This document shows, piece by piece, positions 26,759 through 35,788 of a stretch of DNA of 64,000 bases. Position numbers and translations under genes: made by a program. The DNA is taken from assembly GCF_003353175.1 (NCBI RefSeq), contig NZ_QHKS01000030.1, forward strand, positions 448-64,447, written 5' to 3'. The DNA is from Paraburkholderia lacunae (lineage in GTDB: Bacteria > Pseudomonadota > Gammaproteobacteria > Burkholderiales > Burkholderiaceae). Under the pieces are notes generated by a model. That model was not told the origin of the DNA. It searched no databases and saw only the letters and a program-made list of their open reading frames with translations. Positions within the stretch are counted from its first letter, which is position 1, and each line of letters starts with the position of its first letter.

Positions 26759-27211
26759 GAATATGAATCTGGCATGGATAGCCGCACCGTCGCTTCTGTG
26801 CCGCGGTGGCTCCCGTTGTCCGTATTTTTCGCATTATGGCTCCTTTGCGTTATCGCAGAACAGGGAGCCCGAAATCTTCATATACCTCCACGTATGGTGG
26901 ACGTCCATCACATACCAGCAGCCGATGCTCAACCGCATCAAACTACACTATCCCATTGAACCCACCTAAGTGCAGAATCTACCGCGGTCGAAAGAGTCTT
27001 TGTTGCTGCCAATCGTCGGCGACGCTTTCTAAGAATTCAGTGTTTCTCAGTGCAACAAATGGACACGGTAGGCGAGCCTGACAAGCGGGCAATCAAACCA
27101 AAATGAATCGACCATGAACTGCGGCCCAAAGCAGTTCTTCAACCGCCATATCCGCACACGGGCCGACCGGTTGCAAGAAAAGACAGGACGTAAAGGCGGC
27201 TCTTCTAAAGA
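26759..27211. other. 453-bp convergent intergenic region
   Basis: Lies between the convergent GH32 and methyltransferase genes. One frame (26774-26959, 61 residues) has a 17-residue hydrophobic stretch but a poor ribosome site; I do not call it. No terminator hairpin with a T-run was found. Confidence 0.45.
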
Positions 27212-27946
27212 CTAGTACTTCCTTATAAAAAACACGTCTTGGTGGCCATCCCAAGCCCCGGGCCAATGCTCAATTATCGACAAGTTGTTTTCTTCGCAGA
27301 CGCTCTTTATCCAGTCCGTCGGAATGATTGAGATACCGTAGCTGTCGCCGATGTAGTCGACTGTCTTTGTCTCCAGCGAATGATCAGTGGGGTAGTTGAC
27401 GAAACCATATTGATTTGCATCGAAGCTGCTCAGCAAATGCTGCCTTGCAGCCTCACCGACTTGATAGCAATCCGCAATGCCAAGGTGTTCCCGAGATTTT
27501 TCACCGTGTGTGGTAACGACGCCGACGGCGCCCGATTTCAGTTTCGAAAAAAAATGCACAATGACTGTCCGTGCATTGTGACTCGATAGATGCGTAACTA
27601 GCGACCCAAGGGCGGCGACATCGAAAGCTTCACTCGCGATATTGGCATACTCGTACACAGGCTCGGCGACGTAGTGTCCGACAACTCCGAATGCCCCAAT
27701 GCAAAAATCTACGGACGGAACCATTATGTCCGCCACGTGAATCTTTGTGGGGTCAAACCGGGTCGCCAAATGGCGGGTCACGCGCCCATAGCCGCAGGGC
27801 AATTCGAGAATGATCGGCGTGTGAGCACCAGCAAGCTCGGTCGCATGTGAAACAAAGTCGGCCATTTGGCTACCGACCGAATAGTAGTGCTCATGCGAGC
27901 CCTGGAACATATCGTCGTCTGGGTGGATCGGGGTCACATGCATCAT
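27212..27946 (-). CDS. class I SAM-dependent methyltransferase
   Basis: 244-residue methyltransferase. Motif I is ILELPCGYGRVTRHLA, followed by the acidic strand IHVADIM, then AFDVAALGSLVTHL at motif IV. A strong GAGGAGGG site precedes two adjacent ATG codons (27946 and 27943); either could be used. A histidine- and aspartate-rich N-terminus (MMHVTPIHPDDDMF) leads into an HEHYYSVG segment. It lies beyond the 1062-residue membrane protein on the same strand but 635 bp away, so it is probably its own unit. Substrate unknown, presumably a glycan residue or a nucleotide sugar. Confidence 0.85.
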   Translation of the reverse strand: MMHVTPIHPDDDMFQGSHEHYYSVGSQMADFVSHATELAGAHTPIILELPCGYGRVTRHLATRFDPTKIHVADIMVPSVDFCIGAFGVVGHYVAEPVYEYANIASEAFDVAALGSLVTHLSSHNARTVIVHFFSKLKSGAVGVVTTHGEKSREHLGIADCYQVGEAARQHLLSSFDANQYGFVNYPTDHSLETKTVDYIGDSYGISIIPTDWIKSVCEENNLSIIEHWPGAWDGHQDVFFIRKY

Positions 27947-28581
27947 GTCCCTCCTCGCTCTGATCGAGAAAATTTGACAGCTGTGCGTAAGCCACTACGT
28001 AGTCGGCGTCTTCGGCCTATGTCGCTCAACGATAGCACTCAACTGTTCTGCCCTCCAGTTCGCTTTAGTGCGTGTCGCTTCTCTCAATCCGCGGGACGCA
28101 CCGGGCGTACTTTCCGTCATCGGTAATGCTGGTAGTGATTGTGTCCGTGGCACCACCTGAATTCGTAATGGAGCGCTTATACAAAACCCAATCGGTTATA
28201 TCGAAGTTTCCCGCGGAACATCCACTTCATCGACGGAAAAGACTTGCGGACCACAGGAAAAAAAAGCGAAACAGCATTAATTCATCGCGCTACCGCTTTA
28301 ATACAACCACTGCCTGTCCAAGTGGGTCGCTATCGTTATCGATGCAAGTCTCAGCAGAAAATTTCGATCTGGAACCCGAGCCTGGCACACCATGCTTCGA
28401 TAGCGTTTTTCTCGATAAACGTATTCAAGACCGGCAATGTTTTGGCCCTTTACTCGTCAACCGTCCTCTGGAACATTTTCCAGACATCATGTATGGAGCC
28501 GCACCTCAAGGTACGCGGATTAAGCTTGAGGTGGATTACGCCGCGACTCCGCCGCCGGCAATCAGTACAACATCATGCACA
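27947..28581. other. 635-bp intergenic region
   Basis: No supportable gene on either strand. It holds the 3' end region of the large membrane-protein transcript and must hold the promoter of the methyltransferase; no clear promoter or terminator was recognised. The stretch is AT-richer than the core genes. Confidence 0.45.
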
Positions 28582-31500
28582 CTAGCGAAACACGTTCCGT
28601 TGATAAAGCTCGAGTTGCCCGATACCGATTGCCCCGCATGCAGCAGTATTGTCGAGATCAATACTTAGAGTTTTGATCTCACCCGAGTTCAACCAACCAG
28701 AATATGTATCAACCGGTACAATCAGAACATCGCCATCCGCGTCGAAGCTCACCCTATTCGCACCGCTGGATTCGGCGTCAACATCACCTTGCCAAGATAC
28801 GCTCAATCTCGGCTTGGCGCTCTCATTGGAGCAAGCAAACCTGAACCGGATCAAGCCTGCACGTCGACCCGAAACGTTCAGCCTTGAAACGTCATAACGC
28901 ACCTGAGGATTTGCACCGGTGACTCTATACGTACCATTCTCATAAACCAGGTCTCGTAAGATTGGTTGGAGCGACATGAGCGACTCGACCTGCGTCATTC
29001 TCTTTGACAGAGCACGATCGGAGTGACCCCATGCTACCGGCACCTCTCCCAAGTCGCGGGAAGGTGAAAACGCGATATCGAACAACTCGGCGTTGAATTC
29101 CGTGAGTAGTTTCGGCGGGACGTCAACTACAATACGATTGGGGTGACCAACCTGCAGCGGTTCCAGGCTGCCTCCATCCAGCCAAATCACACGCTGCTCC
29201 GGGGAGCGTTTAATGATTTTTCGCGCCTCGCCATTACTTAAATGCACCGAGGTGCCTACGGTGAACTGGGACATCGGCGTTCCGGAATCGAACATCATTG
29301 CGACCTCGCTTCGATTGACTCCTTTGTTCCAAGTGTCATCTGTACGATTGCCGATCGTGATCGAAACACTTCGCCCCTGATCAGCAGCGATTGCCACCCG
29401 CTTGCTGTATCCAAGGATGAAACCGTCTTCCCAGGAGGGAACGTAGTGATCGATCACAAATCGATACAGAACAGGATCTCTCAGCGCGAGACCTCCACCG
29501 TCATAGTTCATGTTGCCCGCATCGAGAAGCGCTATACGCGGCAGCTTGCGCAGTAATTTCTCAGCAGCGCGTTGTTGCTGTTGCACAGGCGCCATGTTGT
29601 ATGGCGCCGTCACCGCCATTTCCGGAAGCCGCCCCATATAAAACATTTGGGCGTTGTGCGACGTTAAATCCAAGTAACTCTCATCGGGAGAAAGCTTACC
29701 GCTAAGCAGTGTGTTTAATTTCGTCAGCCTATCCCATTGGTCCTGTTCGACCAAAGCTCGACCGACATTTGGCATGCCCGTTGCGGCGCCATCTTTCACC
29801 GAACCGATTGCGATTGAAGGCACTGTGGCGACAATAGCCGATCCGAACGACACTACAGTGTAGCCAAGCGTCGAACTCATTCCAGCCGCCACCAGAATCA
29901 ACAGACTCCTGTCGAGTCGATTCGTCATATGCCAGGCGATGATCGGAATCAGCACTGACCAGCCAAAAATTGCAGCAAAACCTCCGCGCGACATGTTGCC
30001 CGGATCAATTCGTCCCATCGTGTATGGCGTCAACAGCAACGAGAAAACCAGGACAACTACTCCCGGCAGACAACTGAGCAACCAACTACCCTGTCTCCTC
30101 CATTTTTCGTAGATCATCATCAGACAAAACAGAGGCGTGGCGATCCAGGACATTCGGATCGCTTCAAACAGGAAACCCGACTTCTGTCCGCTGTCCCGCC
30201 AGCTCGTCTCCCACGGAATTCCGTAGGCAACCTGATTGATTGGAGCGTTTTCCATAACATACCGGATCATGCCAACCAGCATCGAAACGAATGGCGTGAA
30301 CAGAGCAAGCGCAAGTAGCAACGCAATCGCTACGAAGAGTACCCTGTGATTTTCCTGCTTACGGTTGCGCCAGACGTTCCATATCGCGGGCAAGGCCATC
30401 AGCCCAGATGCGGAAACGAGGATAATGCCGAACGGTGGTACGCCTAGCACCACGATGGGTGCTGTCACGATCCAAACAGCTAGCCATCGCACGGGCTTCG
30501 CTCGCAGTTTCCCAGAAAACCATAGACAGAGAAAGGGCGTGAAAAACAGGAACGCAAGTCGTCCGCCGATAAAAAATGTCGATACCAATGCCAAACCTAC
30601 ACTACCAGAGAACTCGAATATTGCAAGGAACGCGGCAAGGGATAGCAACGTCGAGGTAAGGCGTGTCGCGTCGGCAATGCTCGCTGCAGTCGCATCGTAA
30701 AACACGGTTGCAACAAGTCCTGGAAGATCATCCTCAATAAAACCGTGTGGAGAAATATAGTCGACGTAAGGGATAGCCCCTTTCAAGTACGACCACCAAC
30801 CGAGAAGATTCTGTCCAAACTCATAGTCGTTCGTCGAAAGCGCCGGCGCACTTGTACTACCGAATTTAAACGCCATCAGCAGCCCAAACAAGGCGAACGG
30901 CGAAAAAAGTAGCTTGCAGTTGCCGTCGTCGTTCGTACCATACCGAAGGTAGCGTCGCACCACATCGATGACGCCAACAGCAACGAGCGCGACGACAAGG
31001 GCCTTCAGCCCAAACGTAGTGGCATATTTTGTGATCGATCCATCGGCAAGTACCAGTCGAGCCGGATACAGCGCTAGAAAAAACAACGGCAGGCCAAGTT
31101 GCCCAAAAACCATGAACTTGGGAAGAATGCGAGAAATGGATCTCGAAGCAACGGCAGTAAGAACCAACACCACGAGGAACAAAATGCCCATGAGGACATA
31201 GGTAAATCGGGCATAGTGGAGCACGTTCACCGCTCCGACCATGCTCAAAGGTGCTCGCCCCCTGACCAGAGCAATCTCAAGCGGAATGAGCGCAATCAGA
31301 AACGACGCGAACAGGCCCGCGCTTACAATAAACGCGTCGATACGGTCTGCCGACCGAGTTGTCCGTATCGACGATATCGTGAGTACGGCCAGTGCTCCCG
31401 ACGAAATGACAAAGATCTCCGTGTCGACAGTCGTACCGGTGAGCAACCCCGCGATGGTGACTACCGGCGGTATTGACCACCACAGCAATTGCTCCGAAAA

Positions 31501-31770
31501 ATCGTCTGCGTGCTGTGCATCACGCTCTTTCAGCCTACAGAGATGCCTTGACAGAACAACGAATGAAAAAAACAACACACCGACCACCACCGGAGGTGCA
31601 ATCAGGTCCTGCAGTTTTGTACCCGCCTGCCATGCTATTTGCCCAACGATGAATTCAGTGTATGTTGGCGCAACCTTCAGAAGTAGTGCGATTGATAGCG
31701 CGGCGGCGGCCAACGAGCATGATGCGGCAGCGACGCTTATTTTTTGTTTGTTTGAAAGTTCGTTACGCAT
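28582..31770 (-). CDS. large polytopic membrane protein, putative GT-C glycosyltransferase
   Basis: 1062-residue protein. The first ~655 residues hold about 14-16 membrane helices; the remaining ~400 are soluble and should be periplasmic. A loop near residues 312-350 carries STNDYEFGQNLLGWW and, shortly after, PYVDYISPHG. An acidic pair in an early extracytoplasmic loop followed by such a segment is the usual place for the catalytic residues of GT-C enzymes that use polyprenyl-phosphate sugars. The last ~100 residues form a beta-rich module with VSFDADGDV. It is the last gene of the 36.8-28.6 kb operon, 53 bases after a GT2 gene. I do not recognise a named family; the GT-C call is inference from topology and neighbours. 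Confidence 0.75.
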   Translation of the reverse strand: MRNELSNKQKISVAAASCSLAAAALSIALLLKVAPTYTEFIVGQIAWQAGTKLQDLIAPPVVVGVLFFSFVVLSRHLCRLKERDAQHADDFSEQLLWWSIPPVVTIAGLLTGTTVDTEIFVISSGALAVLTISSIRTTRSADRIDAFIVSAGLFASFLIALIPLEIALVRGRAPLSMVGAVNVLHYARFTYVLMGILFLVVLVLTAVASRSISRILPKFMVFGQLGLPLFFLALYPARLVLADGSITKYATTFGLKALVVALVAVGVIDVVRRYLRYGTNDDGNCKLLFSPFALFGLLMAFKFGSTSAPALSTNDYEFGQNLLGWWSYLKGAIPYVDYISPHGFIEDDLPGLVATVFYDATAASIADATRLTSTLLSLAAFLAIFEFSGSVGLALVSTFFIGGRLAFLFFTPFLCLWFSGKLRAKPVRWLAVWIVTAPIVVLGVPPFGIILVSASGLMALPAIWNVWRNRKQENHRVLFVAIALLLALALFTPFVSMLVGMIRYVMENAPINQVAYGIPWETSWRDSGQKSGFLFEAIRMSWIATPLFCLMMIYEKWRRQGSWLLSCLPGVVVLVFSLLLTPYTMGRIDPGNMSRGGFAAIFGWSVLIPIIAWHMTNRLDRSLLILVAAGMSSTLGYTVVSFGSAIVATVPSIAIGSVKDGAATGMPNVGRALVEQDQWDRLTKLNTLLSGKLSPDESYLDLTSHNAQMFYMGRLPEMAVTAPYNMAPVQQQQRAAEKLLRKLPRIALLDAGNMNYDGGGLALRDPVLYRFVIDHYVPSWEDGFILGYSKRVAIAADQGRSVSITIGNRTDDTWNKGVNRSEVAMMFDSGTPMSQFTVGTSVHLSNGEARKIIKRSPEQRVIWLDGGSLEPLQVGHPNRIVVDVPPKLLTEFNAELFDIAFSPSRDLGEVPVAWGHSDRALSKRMTQVESLMSLQPILRDLVYENGTYRVTGANPQVRYDVSRLNVSGRRAGLIRFRFACSNESAKPRLSVSWQGDVDAESSGANRVSFDADGDVLIVPVDTYSGWLNSGEIKTLSIDLDNTAACGAIGIGQLELYQRNVFR

Positions 31771-31823
31771 TGAGCTTCTGGTTCGTTACCGATTGACTAT
31801 TGCGCGCGCCGATCATCCGAGGT

Positions 31824-32633
31824 TCACAACGGGTTATAAGCGCCGAAACACGCCTTGAACAGCACCTGCAACACCGAGAGATTGCCTCTCACGCTGCTGA
31901 TCTTCGTGGGCACCTCGCCCTTGGGATAGCGTCGTGCGGTGGCGAGTTCGAGACATCGATAACCTAGCTTCGGCACGCGATATGAGAGATATGCGAGTAG
32001 CTCGTACGTATTGAATACGTCCCTGAACGGCGCAACTCGAGGGTCGAGCAGCATCTTGCGGCTATATGCCCGGAAGCCTTGCGTCGTATCTGTCCAGTGA
32101 AAACCGGAAAAGAAACTGAGCATCGGCGCATGAATCAGCCGAATCGCCATGTCCCGCGACTTGGGCGTATTCTCCGCGACACCGCCGGTCAGATACCGGG
32201 ACGCCTGAACAAAGTCCACGCCGTCCTTTAGCGCGTCGATGAAGCGCGGGATTGCGTCGGGATCGTCCTTGTCGTTGCCGTCGATGGTGACGATTCCCTC
32301 GTATCCCTGGTCCAGCGCGAAAGCATAAGCGCAACGCAACTGGGCGCTCAACTTGCCTGGCCCCGTCTTGAGCAACAGCGTATGTACGTCCTTGCTCTTC
32401 AGGAACTCAAGATCGAGAGAGCCATCCGTACTGCCGCCATCGATGATGATCACATCGGCGATCTTGGGAATGCCCAGCGCCGCGATCCGATCGAGCAGAT
32501 TACGTATGCGAGCGCCTTCGTTGATCACCGGAATCACCACACACCACGGATTGCGGGGCTCCGAAGTGAGTTGAATCTTGAATGTGGGGACCTGCCAACC
32601 GGCACGGGCTTCTTGGGACATATCGAATTTCAT
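31824..32633 (-). CDS. GT2 glycosyltransferase, polyprenyl-phosphate sugar synthase type
   Basis: 269-residue GT-A enzyme of the DPM1/GtrB class. It opens the fold with CVVIPVINEGARI, has IIIDGGSTDGS, and the metal site TIDGNDKDDPDAIP. A later TTQGFRAYSR segment matches the acceptor-side 'GFRxxxR' motif of dolichol/undecaprenyl-phosphate sugar transferases. No membrane anchor is present. It probably charges undecaprenyl phosphate with a monosaccharide. It lies between the 4-TM carrier and the large membrane protein, spacing 21 and 53 bases. Confidence 0.88.
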   Translation of the reverse strand: MKFDMSQEARAGWQVPTFKIQLTSEPRNPWCVVIPVINEGARIRNLLDRIAALGIPKIADVIIIDGGSTDGSLDLEFLKSKDVHTLLLKTGPGKLSAQLRCAYAFALDQGYEGIVTIDGNDKDDPDAIPRFIDALKDGVDFVQASRYLTGGVAENTPKSRDMAIRLIHAPMLSFFSGFHWTDTTQGFRAYSRKMLLDPRVAPFRDVFNTYELLAYLSYRVPKLGYRCLELATARRYPKGEVPTKISSVRGNLSVLQVLFKACFGAYNPL

Positions 32634-32654
32634 TGAAGTCTGTGATCCTTTATC

Positions 32655-33011
32655 TCACCCTACGCGGGCAGTAATGAGCGCGACGCCCGCAATGATGAAC
32701 AGAATTCCCGCGCCGACGGTCCACGGAAACGGCTCACGAAATATCACCACCGACAACAGCGCTACGCTGGCAATCGCGCCGGCCGTCAACACAGGCTGGG
32801 CAACATTCAAGGGAAGCCGGCTGAGCGCCGCAGCATAAAGCAAAAAGGCCGCGCCATAGAGTGCAAGGCCCAGCCAGAACGGTCCATTTTTCAGGGCGCC
32901 GACCGGATCGCTAAGACTCGGAAACTGCCGCGGCGGCATCATGGCGATTTTGACCAATACGCTTGCGGAAGCATTGGATGCAATACCCAAAATCAGAATC
33001 AACCATTTCAT
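32655..33011 (-). CDS. four-TM EamA/SMR-type membrane protein
   Basis: 118-residue hydrophobic protein with four predicted helices and the ArnE/EmrE-like 'ILGIASNASASVLVKIA' first helix. Proteins of this size and shape include ArnE/ArnF, which flip undecaprenyl-phosphate-aminoarabinose, as well as small drug exporters. Its start overlaps the stop of the isomerase gene by four bases (ATGA) and it is followed by a polyprenyl-phosphate GT2, so a flippase role is the better reading. Confidence 0.8.
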   Translation of the reverse strand: MKWLILILGIASNASASVLVKIAMMPPRQFPSLSDPVGALKNGPFWLGLALYGAAFLLYAAALSRLPLNVAQPVLTAGAIASVALLSVVIFREPFPWTVGAGILFIIAGVALITARVG

Positions 33012-33841
33012 TCGGATGCTCCGCCGCCGGTGCGGTAATATCGAATGGCCTGCCCCACGGCACGGCGGATTGCGTCCGCTGCTGAGCCGTTCTTCGGCGC
33101 CAGCATTTCGATCGACACCACTTGTTCGGGCATCAACTCACTCAGCACCTCGGCCACGGCCGAGTGATTCGTACCGCCTTCGCCGAGCGTGACAAGATTG
33201 GGTTCACTGGCATGCACATGTCCAATCCAGGGTGCATTCTCAGCAATGACGTCCCGAGCGTCCTCACCATTGATCGTGACGGCGCCCGTGTCCAATTGCA
33301 TGCGAATAGCCGGATGCGAAACCGCCGACACGACAGTCGCGGTGTCGCGGCTGTTAGTCATGAAGTTGGCCCCGTAACAGGGCGGATTGGGTTCGAGACA
33401 AACTACTACGCCATGCTCAGCGGCAATGTCGCCCAAACGACGGAAGAAAGTCACTGCGATATCGTGCGCAGCTTCGTCGGTCAAGCCGGATCGATCGCGA
33501 TTCCTGGGAGAGCCGAACACCAACTTTGTCGCACCCAGTCCTGATCCGATCCGGCAAACCGCGCGCAGATGATCCAGCATGGCTTCCTGCGACTCGGCAG
33601 CGCCGAACAGATTGAGTCCTGTCGTGCCGAACAGCAACGATTGCATACCCGTGATCTCGATCCCCTGATTCTCCCACCACGCACGAACACGGGCGATATC
33701 AGCCGCCTCGGCTGCTTTGGGATCAGGAAAATATTTACCGGGCGCGACATCGATCGCGTCGACGTCGTGAAGCCGCAAGAGTTCGGCGACCAGTTGATCG
33801 TCTGCAACTTCCCACGCTATGTTGGAAATGGCGATTCTCAT
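33008..33841 (-). CDS. sugar phosphate isomerase/epimerase (xylose isomerase-like TIM barrel)
   Basis: 277-residue AP-endonuclease-2-like barrel. It begins MRIAISNIAWE and shows VVCLEPNPPCYGANFM with the metal-binding Glu, the MQLDTGAV strand with the metal-binding Asp, and IGHVHASEPN with a metal-binding His; a last Glu is in VVSIEMLAP. The metal site therefore looks complete. It is coupled by four-base overlaps on both sides (33838-33841, 33008-33011). Expected to isomerise or epimerise a keto-sugar made by its neighbours. Confidence 0.85.
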   Translation of the reverse strand: MRIAISNIAWEVADDQLVAELLRLHDVDAIDVAPGKYFPDPKAAEAADIARVRAWWENQGIEITGMQSLLFGTTGLNLFGAAESQEAMLDHLRAVCRIGSGLGATKLVFGSPRNRDRSGLTDEAAHDIAVTFFRRLGDIAAEHGVVVCLEPNPPCYGANFMTNSRDTATVVSAVSHPAIRMQLDTGAVTINGEDARDVIAENAPWIGHVHASEPNLVTLGEGGTNHSAVAEVLSELMPEQVVSIEMLAPKNGSAADAIRRAVGQAIRYYRTGGGASE

Positions 33842-34632
33842 ACTTGCCCCTTCGACTCGCTCTTGACCTTCAATGGTTCCGACTGGGCGTAGGACCGGAT
33901 GGCCTGAATAGTCTCGCGTTTGCTGTACTGATACAAACCCGTTGCGCCGAATAGCCCGGCATGAATGGTCCGAAAATCGTAGGTAGCGGGTTGCGCAACC
34001 GTTGCCTGATTAAACGGCTTGCCAAAGCCGTATTCCGCGACCTCGGCAACGCTTATGGGTTCTGAAGTCAGATGAACAAGCTTGAGACCGGCGGCCAGTG
34101 CGGTCTGAATGTCATGCCAGAGATTGACCATCGGATAGAACTGAAACGACCCACGGCTATCGACCGAGTGAAGATTGTTGTCATTCAGGAAGTCGAAAAT
34201 GACATTCTTCCGCAGCCCTGGCCCGACGAGCCCGGGGAGACGGACGATCAGATGCCTGGGAAAGTGCGTCTCGACAAACTTTTCCAACAACCGCCGATGC
34301 AACCCATACGGGTGCAATCCCTCTTCGTCCACCGGCGTGCTCTCATTGACGCCGATAGGACGCCGAAAGACGTCGACCGTGCTGACCAGTACAAACGTGT
34401 CGCACTGCACGGTCGCCAGGTGTCCAATCAGGCCTTCGATCTTTTCGCGATCCTCCTCAGGTTCCGCGTTGGCGATCCATTTCTGCGCCGGCGCGCCCGC
34501 GCCAACTACGAGATCAAAGGACGAACCGCGAATCTCGCCGATATTCGTCGCGCGGAATTTCGCATTGAACTGCTTTTGCTTCAACAGGGTTGTTCCCACA
34601 AACCCTGTGTATCCAATCAGTGCATCATTCAT
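33838..34632 (-). CDS. NAD(P)-dependent sugar epimerase/reductase-like protein
   Basis: 264-residue Rossmann protein, shorter than usual sugar SDRs. The nucleotide site is IGYTGFVGTTLL; VLVSTVDVF holds the catalytic Ser/Thr position, and the Tyr-x3-Lys motif is changed to YGLHRRLLE, so the Lys is Arg or shifted. The later VRLPGLVGPGLRKN segment is typical for the sugar-binding part. Either a degenerate reductase or one using an unusual mechanism. Coupled by four-base overlaps to the oxidoreductase before it and the isomerase after it. Confidence 0.8.
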   Translation of the reverse strand: MNDALIGYTGFVGTTLLKQKQFNAKFRATNIGEIRGSSFDLVVGAGAPAQKWIANAEPEEDREKIEGLIGHLATVQCDTFVLVSTVDVFRRPIGVNESTPVDEEGLHPYGLHRRLLEKFVETHFPRHLIVRLPGLVGPGLRKNVIFDFLNDNNLHSVDSRGSFQFYPMVNLWHDIQTALAAGLKLVHLTSEPISVAEVAEYGFGKPFNQATVAQPATYDFRTIHAGLFGATGLYQYSKRETIQAIRSYAQSEPLKVKSESKGQV

Positions 34633-35768
34633 TTGCCAGTTCCCAATACCGTATGTGTTTGCGAAGAAGAAACGAAGGTCTCCGCGTCAAGCTTCTCAAG
34701 CACATCGTAGATGTTGTCGATTTTGCCACCCAGAATCGAGTAGAGACCGTGCGAAGCGGGGTGCTGCTCGAACAATATCGGACGACCGTCATCGCCCTCG
34801 TTTTTTACAAGAACCGTTTTGACCTCGAAGAGCGACTCCACGTAACGCGCATCATAAACTGCGGGGAAATACCGCCCCACGTCTCTCAGCATACGGTCCA
34901 CACGTGTCGCGCGATCATAACGGTTCAGCCTTTCGTAGGGATCCGCGCCTGGCTCATCCATCCAGCTCGAATGCGGTGTATAGCGAACGTGTGACAGCGT
35001 GTGAAGGCCCCGGGCCGGAAACGGCATCATCGAGAAGAACGGGCCATCCATGACGGTCACGCCAAACTCACGCAACTCCGGCACGGTCTCCACGAGGGCC
35101 ATCTCCGTGATTTCGTGCTTGAGCCTTGTCCGTGTTCCGCGAAAGTCGCCGGCGAATTGATTCAGGCCGCTATAGGTACAGTTAAAAACATACCGCGCAT
35201 CCAACACCGGATTATTGACGTCGTCACACTCGAGCTCAAAGCCATCTCCTTGCCGACGGATGCTCTCGACCCGGGTGTTCAGCCGTACGTCCACGTCGAG
35301 CTCGGTCAGCTCGCGCTTCGCCCAATCCGCCAACTTCGTGGAATCGAACGCGTACTCCTCCACGAGGAATACCTCTTCGATCAGGCGCGGTTCGAACAGA
35401 TCGCGTAGCTGTTGAGGCGCGGGTTCAAGTGTCGCCCCGATCTCGCGGCAAAACCGCTCGAACTGCCTTGCAGTCACTTTGGAATTGCGTCGGGCTATTG
35501 CATAGACCTTGGTGAAATCACGCTTGACCGCATCCGGAAAATCTCTGACGAAACGCGGCAGGTTGACCCTGCTACGGAATGCTGTTGTGAAGCTGCGCGG
35601 GTAGTGATAGCCGTTGTGGACACGCGCCTGGTTGTTGTAGGACGCCCGCACCAGCAGTCCCGGCTCGCGCTCCACCAGCGTGACCGTTTTCAATCCTCGA
35701 TGTCTCTTGAGGTAAATGGCAATCGCCGTTCCGTAGAAGCCACCACCAATTACTACTGCATCTTGCAT
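34629..35768 (-). CDS. FAD-dependent oxidoreductase (DAO/LhgO-like)
   Basis: 379-residue flavoenzyme. The N-terminal dinucleotide site is VVIGGGFYGTAIAIYL with the distal acidic LVERE; a YNNQARVHNGYHYPRS segment follows, similar to the flavin/substrate region of D-amino-acid oxidase-like enzymes and L-2-hydroxyglutarate oxidase. The C-terminal LGGKIDNIYDV closes the FAD fold. The substrate in this setting is probably a hydroxy- or amino-sugar derivative. Coupled to the next gene by ATGA. Confidence 0.85.
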   Translation of the reverse strand: MQDAVVIGGGFYGTAIAIYLKRHRGLKTVTLVEREPGLLVRASYNNQARVHNGYHYPRSFTTAFRSRVNLPRFVRDFPDAVKRDFTKVYAIARRNSKVTARQFERFCREIGATLEPAPQQLRDLFEPRLIEEVFLVEEYAFDSTKLADWAKRELTELDVDVRLNTRVESIRRQGDGFELECDDVNNPVLDARYVFNCTYSGLNQFAGDFRGTRTRLKHEITEMALVETVPELREFGVTVMDGPFFSMMPFPARGLHTLSHVRYTPHSSWMDEPGADPYERLNRYDRATRVDRMLRDVGRYFPAVYDARYVESLFEVKTVLVKNEGDDGRPILFEQHPASHGLYSILGGKIDNIYDVLEKLDAETFVSSSQTHTVLGTGK

Positions 35769-35788
35769 GAGTTGATCCTCCCGTTCAC

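Noticed and set aside
26774..26959. 61-residue frame with a hydrophobic stretch
   Set aside because: Weak ribosome site, no context; could be real but not supportable.
28072..28668. 198-residue open frame running into the large membrane-protein gene
   Set aside because: No ribosome site, no motif, and it overlaps the 3' end of a sound gene.
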